From the NCBI GenBank assembly GCA_963662175.1, contig OY759217.1:11968562-12032561 (forward strand): a stretch of DNA of 64,000 nucleotides, read 5' to 3'. The stretch is from Aradus depressus. Taxonomy: Eukaryota > Arthropoda > Insecta > Hemiptera > Aradidae. A program made the translations under genes and the position numbers. Below the pieces are notes generated by a model that was given only the letters and a program-made list of their open reading frames with translations, had not been told where the DNA came from and ran no database searches. Positions 56,446-64,000 of this stretch are shown piece after piece. The first letter of the stretch is position 1. Each line of letters opens with the position of its first letter.

Positions 56446-57714
56446 GGAACTATGTTGTTTCTTCCGAATCCCGAATTAGGGAATCTTAATTATACCCAAT
56501 GATTGATTTTCGTGAAACTCAGAATGTAACTGAGGGGTACGAATATGAAATATATATATATTTTTTTCAGATTGCATATCCCGTGTCTGAAGAAGCGTAT
56601 GAACTTTAAAGCGCCGATTCTTGAAATGCCTATACCTCATATATTCCCCTTCAGAAGAAATTTAAAGGGAGACTTAAACTGCCTTATTTTCATCTTTTCA
56701 TAGAGTTAAATGAGCATTGAAAAGTTGGTGAATTCTAGATCAGAAATGAGAAGGCAGATGAGATAGGTAAAAAGGCAGCGCGAGGTGGGACCTTGTGGAT
56801 AAGCACCCTAACCTACTGGGATACAGTTGCAAGACAGATATGCTTCAAGCCGAAGCTCCTATAGACGGAACTATCCTCTTCAGACCTGGGGCCATGCCAA
56901 CAGTAGCTGTATGAAAATAATTTATTTGGACAACTGCGTGCCTTCCTTTAAACAAGATCAGGTTAATTTTACGTGGTATAGGAAATCAATTATATATCGG
57001 CATAACGCTTATCTACAATTTTCAAAACTAAAAATGTACTTAAGTCGTTGGCAGATAATTTATTAGGCAGATGATTCAAGTAAGCGTGCCTGTCCGGACT
57101 AACTGTTGACAGTCACTTACAGGTGTTTTCGAAAAGCCCGAGTTAATAAAATTCTGCTATCTGGGCATATGATTAAAGAAAAGACACCAGAAATGTCAAA
57201 ATAAACTTCAAAGATTTTAAGGCATCGGATTCTCGCAAATTTTCTTAAAAGGCACACTATTAACCAACCATATACAAATCCTACATTAAATTAAGAAATT
57301 AATGTTAAAAATATAATGTATTAGATATTATTTTTTTAAATTAAATTCTGCACAAGACGTACTCTAATATATGTAAGAAAATTTTGTTACATTTCCAGTT
57401 TTTAGAAAACCTTTTCCCATCTATATGTACGTAGATGATTTTATTACTCACAGTATGTGATATTTTTTGATTCCCTGTGTGTCCACTATTGAGATCTTTC
57501 ACAGTACCTCCGATCTGATGAAACTGGTAGTCTCCGAAGAGAGAAGCATGCCGGGCGAATGAGGACATCATACATATGTTCTTCAAGTTTTAAAATTTCC
57601 GATGCACTCATATTTTTGATAATAGCAATATCTAAACGGGATCTCCAGACAAGTGTCTGTTAACCGGCACCAAAAAAAAAAAAAAAGCATCATCCTGTAG
57701 TGCTACTTACCTGA

Positions 57715-58330
57715 CATGCCCGGGCTTTAACTACAAGGTCATATCGCCTACTACCAGAACGCTCTTTCGTCACTCTGGTGAAAATGAGTCCAACTCTACT
57801 GTGGGAGTCCTAAATGTTGCCTACCCTACTTACTTACTTTCCCTGGCGCTACGGTCCTTGTAGAACCTGGGCCTCCGCAACAATCTTCCGCCATTCTACT
57901 CTATCCTCGGCCTCCCGTCTCCATCTTCTCACACCCATCGTTCTGAGGTCGTCCTCCCAATGTCCCAGCCATCGGAGCCGTCCCTGCTTCACTAAGGCCA
58001 CCAGGTCCGGGCTCTTGTACAGGTCCCTCAGCTCCCCATTGGTCCGTATCCTCCATCTATCCCCCTCTGGAGTAGGGCCGTATATCTTTCTCAATACCTT
58101 CCTCTCCCACGTAGGTCATATCGCCTACTACCAGAACGCTCTTTCGTCACTCTGGTGAACATGAGTCCAACTCTACTGTGGGAGTCCTAAATTTTGCCTA
58201 CCCTACATTCTTTTTTACCTAGGGTCTTTAACGAGTACCTGAACGCACAGGCTCGGGACCATCACTTAACATCTCATCCGAAGGATGGCGTGCTGAAGGT
58301 TTATTTTACCTTCCAGATAAAATAAAGCCA
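57715..58330 (-). mobile_element. SINE family 1 containing a LINE insertion
   Basis: Left part from GCCCGGGCTTTAACTACAAG to 57829; right part from 58113 to CCTTCCAGATAAAATAAAGC. The segment 57736-57829 is repeated as 58113-58206 around the LINE piece, so it is the target-site duplication. The tRNA-like head is missing. Confidence 0.88.
57830..58112 (-). mobile_element. LINE ORF2 C-terminal fragment with 94-bp TSD
   Basis: On the minus strand it reads RKIYGPTPEGDRWRIRTNGE, LRDLYKSPDLVALVKQGRLR, WLGHWEDDLRTMGVRRWRRE, AEDRVEWRKIVAEAQVLQGP and a stop, with an (AAGT)n-like tail. WLGH is joined directly to the W.DDLRTMG block, so about 25 residues (RM..DR..K..LEG.P.G) are missing compared with the related relic at 30583-30828. 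5'-truncated insertion of 283 bases. Confidence 0.9.
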
Positions 58331-58394
58331 TTAGGGTGAGTAACTTGGCAACCACTGGGCTTTCTGATAGCTCTCCCGATTGTAGTTTTGCAAC

Positions 58395-58800
58395 TTGATG
58401 TTGAAAAAGAAACATCGGTAAATTACACCGATAATGTACTTCCCCAGATGGAATTATTTGTAAACAACTAAGTTTTTACTCTCCCTCCAAAACTCTTTTC
58501 ATCTTCGGCTCGGCCAGTTTAGCCAAAGATAAATGTTTACTTACTCAGGAACCTTTCAATCCTTGTATAAAATTCCTTGTCGAAAAACTCATATCGGCAT
58601 ATTGTGGTCGATTAGGCAAAAAATGAATAGTCCTCATGGGGTTCACATATAAAATATAGTGTCGATATTATCGGAGTTATCGAATCTAGAGACAATTTTT
58701 TTAATGAGGTCGGAAAACAAAATTCTGGTGTAAACTCAACATAGATTTTCTGACCAATTATATAACTTCTCTAGGTTCTACGTCTAACTGGGGAAGTAAA
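58395..58800 (+). repeat. Family D copy
   Basis: ATCGGTAAATTACACCGATA with TGTACTTCCCCAG at the start, TTACTCTCCCTCCAAAACTC, TCAATCCTTGTATAAAATTC, ATATTATCGGAGTTATCGAA and TTTTCTGACCAATTATATAA, ending AACTGGGGAAGTAAAC. Confidence 0.72.
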
Positions 58801-58989
58801 CATTACATGTTTGGACGAAGGGTTTAGAGGGAGAGCGGAAAGTTAATTTATTACAATCCACAGGTGAAAAAGTAAATTGCCAATAGTTCACTGACTTTTG
58901 TTTTTTAAATCCGATCATTAACACAGTTGTTCAATTCGTATTTGAGCAGATTCAATAAAAAATTCCATAAATTGTTACCATTTTTACTT

Positions 58990-59610
58990 CTTCGTATCCT
59001 TAGTGTAAAAAAGTATTGTAATAGTGCGAAAACCTGAGATCGAGTTTTCAATGGAATTTCTCCTTTCAAGATCCCACGACCATTTTTTTAGACTAATTTC
59101 GCGAATTTGTCTGTGTATATGATTGGAACATTGTGAACGCTTAAAGTCAGAAACCAATGTAGCTAGATAGTTGAGACGAAGATGCCATATGTGCGAATTT
59201 AAATCCGATTAAAATTTGACCAAAATCAGACGGCTTATATTTATCATCTATTCAAAAATCTCTACAAATACAATTTGTAAATTTGAAAGGCTCATTTTAC
59301 AGGAAAAGTTTTTTCGAAGGCCGCACAGCATGCGAGATAAATACCGAAAAACCGACCAAAAATGACAATTCGCAACCAATTTTTTTAGACGATTGGTTAT
59401 AATTTATGCAAAAACATTGATTCGTACCAAAAATGTTCCTTACAAAATTCCCAACTATCTTAATTTTCCTAGATCTGAGAATAACCAAAACGACGAAAGT
59501 ATGGCGCTCCAGAGAATCTACAATGAATTTCCGTAGAAAATATTTCAAAGTAATGTTTAAATTGTAACGTGTGGTAACGAATTTTAAAATAGTAGTTTTT
59601 TTTATTAAAA
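58990..59610 (+). repeat. Family G repeat
   Basis: AGTATTGTAATAGTGCGAAA, GAGTTTTCAATGGAATTTCT and CGTAGAAAATATTTCAAAGT with AATGTTTAAATTGTAACG, in the order found at 46590-47345. Open frames on the minus strand (59297-59681) are chance. Confidence 0.6.
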
Positions 59611-59633
59611 CGGACAAAAAATAAAATATATTT

Positions 59634-59911
59634 GATGTGGCCACAACAGGAATTTCCTATGCCAACCACTGTATTACACACCTTCCCCTCAAATTCATTT
59701 CATGCTGCCATAACTGGTATACGGAAGTCACTTTCAGAATTATGGTGTACAATGAAACAAAGAAAACCGCTGTTAACAGCACATTACTTTCATGTATCCA
59801 GTGGTGCCAATATGGGAGGAGGGAATGATGTGGTTGGCGTAAGAAATCCCAGTTATGAGACAAATAATCCATAACTTCGTATCTTAAGAAAGTCCTGTTA
59901 TATGGCCACAT
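59634..59911. mobile_element. MITE family C, best copy
   Basis: Ends GATGTGGCCACAACAGGA and, inverse, TCCTGTTATATGGCCACATC. The interior has GTCACTTTCAGAATTATGGT and ACAATGAAACAAAGAAAACC as in 45165 and 47430. There is no coding capacity. Confidence 0.78.
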
Positions 59912-61184
59912 CAGATTTTTACGTGCAGTACTGGAAAATGATACATTCAATTTTTAACAGAAAATGGCCTAAAGTTTAAAAAAAATAATTAAAATTTGAA
60001 ATATAACATCACCTGAGATGGAACAAAACCCTGGAATATCATAAAACTTAATTGTTCACATAATTATAAAAAATAATAAGGAGATTTAGAGTAAAAAATG
60101 TATAAATTACTAAGTCAAAATACAATAGTTACGAGGGGAGGGGGGTAATAATTTATTAAACTAAATTGTTAAAATTAAGTACATTCACTTGAAAAGATTT
60201 TTTTTCTTCTTTTATTTTGATTAAGTATATAATTAGTCGATTCATTAGTTACAACTACCCTAAAATTATACATAAGTATTTATCTTCTCTTATTGAAATG
60301 CACACAAAAAAATTACACAAAATGTAATGATAAAAAAATAAAATTTTAATAATTAAAAAATATTTAATTACATACTAACAATTAATGATACACAATAAAC
60401 ATTTCACAAATGCCTACACTTATTTACAAATATTAAATTAACTAAGAAGGTATACTGTAAACGATATGAAAAATAATTATTTTTCAAACATAAATAATAC
60501 TATATCGAAAAACATTCACTTAAATTTTAAAAATATTTGAAAAAATAAATAAAAATTTCATCGATTGAACAGAACACGCCTGTTCCTGTGGACAATTAAT
60601 TATTTTTTTATTAATTTATAACATCAATGTAAGAATGAAACTAAATTCGATCTCGAAATTTTCGGAGGATAGATCGATGATGGAAACATGGTCCATAACG
60701 TAAAGTTTGGTCTAAAAAGCTCTCCATAGTTCATGCGAAAACTTCTATACTAGTGAAACTATAATCGTATATAATGTGAAAGCTGCATTAGAAACTGGCG
60801 TGTTTTATATCTCATTATGACATTATCGGTTCAAAATTTTATCTGGAATTCATCCGTAACTTAAAATTAAATATACATTAAATTTAACTAATACATAAAT
60901 CATTTTTTTTTTAAAATAATAAGTACTTCCTTATAATTACAGTAGCTGTACTAAAAAAAATAATCTAAGTTTTAGGGTTTCATAGTTAAACCAAGAATGT
61001 CTGTTGTTTTCGTTTGTGTGTCTGTCTGGCCACTTTTCACCACACTTTTTAGATTTTGTCCAGAATGGGATAGTGAAGTAGACAACAAACTGCGCTGGAA
61101 ACATGCACAAAACGGAGTTACAAATGAAAAAATTAAAATTTCATAATGGTGGCCTTTAAAAAATGTCAAATGTGTAAATAAGCT
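59912..61184. other. Spacer, nothing recognised
   Basis: Very AT-rich DNA between BTG and DPF without recognised exons or repeat families. Confidence 0.4.
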
Positions 61185-61425
61185 CTAAATAAATAAAAAC
61201 AAAGAACTTGTCAAACTTTTATATTGTCTAATTCCACAAAAGTGTATATATAAAGTGTACCGGTTTCGGCTTACACCATCGTCAGCGGTACCTCGAGAGA
61301 AAATGAACTTTCTTTTGAACTTTGTTCTGACGATGGCGTTAGCCGCAACCGGTAAACTTTATGAATATATTGTTGGAATTAGACGATATAAAAGTTAAAA
61401 CATTTACCTTGTTTTTATTTATTTG
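61185..61425. mobile_element. Palindromic MITE, family A, best copy
   Basis: 241 bases that are almost a complete inverted repeat: CTAAATAAATAAAAACAAAG, ATATTGTCTAATTCCACAAA, AAGTGTACCGGTTTCGGC and ACCATCGTCAG on the left, mirrored by CTGACGATGGCGTTAGCC, AACCGGTAAACTTT and GTTTTTATTTATTTGG on the right. Reference copy for 345-537 and 1597-2280. Confidence 0.85.
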
Positions 61426-61964
61426 GAGTATCCTCACACAAAATGTTTTGTCACACTTCCGAACTAACCTGTCTCTATGTTATTAATCTGAAACAATTTA
61501 TTAACTACAAGAATGTATTCACAGTTTGTTAGTTACGTTACATCAAGTTGTTGGTTATTATGTATACATTAAGTACTTCTAAATTAATTATACAAAGATA
61601 ATATGCTCAAGTATTACATAATAAATATCATAAAATAAAAATACATAAACAAATATTTACGCTGGGCGGCAATATCTCTAGGAGATGGACAATATTAAGT
61701 GTAAAATCGGTGGATAAAAACACGATAAAGCAAACATATCGCACACCACAGTTATGTTGAAGCACAGGGGATTTTGTGAAGTAAGAGGTTCTACAGAACA
61801 ACATTGTGGGAGGGAAACCCAGAATCTATGCTTTGAAAGAGAAACAAAAGGAGATACAAGTTTGGAGATGTGTCCGTTTGATTCTAGCGAGTTAAATTTG
61901 CCTCAATCGTAACTATCATTATACTAATCCATTCATAATTCTACTCAAATAATAATTTCAGCGG

Positions 61965-62262
61965 TATGCATGCTTGCTTACTGAGCTCAAGATCGCGAGT
62001 TCAAATCCCAGCATTGGCCCTTACTTTATTTTATCTGAGATTTAAAAAAAAAAACAACCACCGTCGTTCTGATGGGACGTTAAGCGATGGTCCCGAGCCT
62101 GTACAATGTTAGATACTCGTTAAAGACCCCTAACCCTAGGTGAATCAAAAATTGAGGACTCCCACAGTAGTCGGGCCCATGTCCACCAGAGTGACGAATG
62201 AGCGCTCTGGTAATAGGCGATATGACCCCATAGGTAAAGCCCGAGAATGAGTAACTAATAAT
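61965..62262 (+). mobile_element. SINE family 1
   Basis: Starts at GCGGTATGCATGCTTGCTTA, B box GAGTTCAAATCCC, then TGATGGGACGTTAAGCGATG, CCTGTACAATGTTAGATACT, CGGGCCCATGTCCACCAGAG and AGCCCGAGAATGAGTAAC. The very first head bases are lost. Confidence 0.88.
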
Positions 62263-62585
62263 AATATAAATAATAACTAATAATAAATAATAACTAATAA
62301 TATTTACATTCATTTAGTAAAATGGCAGTGGGCTTACCCAGGGGGAGGGGGAGGGGTACAGACAGATTCTAGAGGAGGTATGAATTGCCTCGCCAACTAT
62401 AAATTATTTTATCCGTATTTTACATGCACAAAATTCTTGAATGAACAGGGACGAGCCCTTTTCACACATTTATTTGAAGCACAAACGTCGGGTGACGATG
62501 CTTAATGCTTAGTTAGACCAACACACTTTAAATTACTTGTCGCTGAAAACTGCAGACAGCTGTCATCAAATTTGATGTTCTAGGT

Positions 62586-62906
62586 CAGGAGGTGGCCAAC
62601 CCAAATGATCTTGCGGGCCACTTTGGAAATGCATTATAATCCCGCGGGCCGCATATAAAATTATATATCCCATATATTTGATTTGGACCACCCACTACAA
62701 AAATTTTTTGGAGTGAAAATTTAAAACAGAATGAATTATTATTTTCATTATTATATTAGTCTCTCAACTCTTTCACTTAGCTTATGTAAGTCGATCTCAA
62801 TGCGTGTATTTGCACATGTTTTGTGCAAAAACATATTTTGTAAAATTGTGAAGAATCTCGCAGGCCGTAAAATATTTCAAGGCGGGCCGCAGGTTAGCCA
62901 CTCCTG
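62586..62906. mobile_element. hAT-type MITE with 8-bp TSD
   Basis: Ends CAGGAGGTGGCCAACC and, inverse, CAGGAGTGGCTAACCTGC, flanked by TTCTAGGT at 62578-62585 and 62907-62914. GGGCCGC words stand near both ends (TGCGGGCCACTTTGG, GCGGGCCGCAGG). A non-autonomous copy of 321 bases. Confidence 0.88.
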
Positions 62907-63069
62907 TTCTAGGTGATGAAAAGTATAGGGAATTTTAATTATTTACACAAAACTGTTTTCTTCCTTATGTCTGTGTTCATTTCACTGAGTATACATTTTC
63001 TAGTTCAGAACAACAAAAAAAACTCAGCAGAAAACATGGGAGACTCATAAGATCTTCCTCAAAAATATT

Positions 63070-63155
63070 GTGACAGCAAAAAGTTTAAGAACCACTGGCT
63101 CAGAGATTTGGCAACTTTTTTTCATACCAGTGGGCCATATTATGTCGTAGATTTT
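63070..63155. mobile_element. hAT-like terminal remnant
   Basis: AAAGTTTAAGAACCACTGGC and CAGAGATTTGGCAACTTTTT resemble ends of widespread hAT MITEs (CAG..TTGGCAAC). No partner end or target duplication was found. Confidence 0.35.
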
Positions 63156-63605
63156 CGGGGTGGAAAAAAAACCCTAAATAAAATCCGAATATCAATAAAA
63201 TTTTTGTTTCGCAAAAAAACAAAAATTTACTCTTCCTTAGCGAGCGAAAGAGTTATTTTTTGACCCCTCGTTTGGAGTCATAACGTTACTGGGTGTGCGA
63301 TGTCTCCTGCTAAAATTAGGGGTCAATTAATTCACATTAGGATTGTTGCACAAGTACCTGTAATAGAGGCCACGAGTTGAAGGAGTGGACCTCCCTTCAC
63401 TCTAACCCTTGTATTTCCATTTTTTCAATGAAAAGAGTACATATTGCAAAAATCACGACTGATAGATACATTTCGAAGACATTCATACATATATGAAATA
63501 ATGCAATCATTTTCATGTGATAAAACGATAATAAATTCCTTAAAAAATAAACTACGGATTATGTAATTTTGTAAGGGAGCTTTAACATATTATGTTTACA
63601 TGCAC

Positions 63606-63611
63606 TTTATT
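63606..63611 (-). terminator. Possible poly(A) signal of the DPF gene
   Basis: AATAAA on the minus strand, about 120 bases after the DPF stop codon. Plausible, but the region is AT-rich. Confidence 0.35.
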
Positions 63612-63732
63612 ACTCAAAATTATATTTCGTATAAAGTTTGTTAGTGCACCAGTTACCAGAGGTACGAGGGAGGGAGTTTTCCCAACTCCTACAACTCGTG
63701 GCCTCTAACATTTAGTTAAGGGCGTTGTTACT

Positions 63733-63861
63733 TCACTTATTGTGAAATTCGATAAGACAGAGCCGACAACTCCAGGAGCCCTCTGGCGGTTCGTGGAGGG
63801 GCGGCACCAAACAGTACATATGGTAGCCACGGTCACAGTCGTCGCAGAACAGCAGCTGGTC
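63733..63861 (-). CDS. DPF2: d4/DPF (requiem) family gene, terminal exon
   Basis: d4/DPF proteins (requiem, DPF1-3) are chromatin readers of the BAF/SWI-SNF complex whose tandem PHD fingers bind acetylated or crotonylated histone H3 tails. After acceptor CATGTTACAG|GACCAG the exon encodes 42 residues: [20 protein letters not shown], then [16 protein letters not shown] and IEFHNK and a TGA. This is the second PHD finger from its first-half CDDC ligands, the H and C of GYHMYC, to the last CRLC pair. Identity with vertebrate DPF proteins is very high. The C-terminal tail after the finger is only six residues. All upstream exons lie beyond the right edge, so which DPF paralogue it is cannot be told; insects usually have a single d4 gene. 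Confidence 0.93.
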   Translation of the reverse strand, partial: DQLLFCDDCDRGYHMYCLVPPLHEPPEGSWSCRLCLIEFHNK

Positions 63862-64000
63862 CTGTAACATGTACAACTATTTACAATGCTGACATTCACA
63901 ATAAACTATCCCATCCCGACATTTCCAATTCCGGAACTACCGGGACCACTGTGTACTATTTTTTGTTTTGCATTTTGAATGGAGGGTCCAGAGCTTGAGA

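Noticed and set aside
59297..59681. Two overlapping minus-strand frames of 115 and 70 codons
   Set aside because: They lie in family G repeat and MITE family C, with no protein motif.
63705..63899. 64-codon frame over the DPF exon
   Set aside because: Wrong frame: the PHD finger is read in another frame starting at 63861 after the acceptor.

Overview
The window looks like nuclear DNA of an arthropod, most likely an insect (hemipteran-like architecture is a guess). It is AT-rich, has small exons with GT-AG introns, and is crowded with SINEs, LINE fragments and inverted-repeat elements. Nothing bacterial, organellar or CRISPR-like was seen. The real coding content is small and lies entirely on the minus strand. 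Almost all open frames longer than 60 codons are chance frames or transposon remains.

Three genes were identified by reading spliced exons. (1) The 5' two-fifths or so of a RAB3GAP1 orthologue (Rab3 GTPase-activating protein catalytic subunit): seven exons between 9780 and 177, phases consistent throughout, continuing off the left edge. The intron after exon 5 needs a GC donor. (2) A BTG/Tob-family gene closest to BTG3: exon 1 at 54220-53910, exon 2 at 43163-43019 and the last exon from 23474. Its introns are about 10.7 and 19.5 kb. The last exon has two overlapping open frames; the second ends three bases before an AATAAA. (3) The terminal exon of a d4/DPF (requiem) gene, the second half of its last PHD finger, at 63861-63733. 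Gene order along the minus strand is DPF, BTG, RAB3GAP1, all codirectional.

The rest is repeat-derived. One tRNA-derived SINE family is present in about 17 copies, several with exact or near-exact target-site duplications. A second tRNA-derived SINE has three copies. A dispersed family with ends related to TACTTCCCCAG/CTGGGGAAGTA covers much of 25-29, 34-45, 49-52 and 58-59 kb. There are LINE 3' ends (one with a 94-bp target duplication inside a SINE), a Tc1/mariner transposase relic, two hAT-type MITEs with perfect 8-bp duplications, TA-flanked and foldback MITEs, tandem arrays, and several long poly(G)/poly(C) tracts.

Layout: 1-9780 RAB3GAP1 with repeats in its introns; 9781-23056 spacer with a 69-bp tandem array close upstream of RAB3GAP1, a transposase relic and a hAT MITE; 23057-54220 BTG with its repeat-filled introns; 54221-63732 spacer with SINE, LINE and MITE insertions; 63733-63861 DPF exon. 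The genes serve separate cell functions (Rab cycling, antiproliferative/mRNA decay adaptor, chromatin reading); nothing in the sequence shows that they work as a unit.
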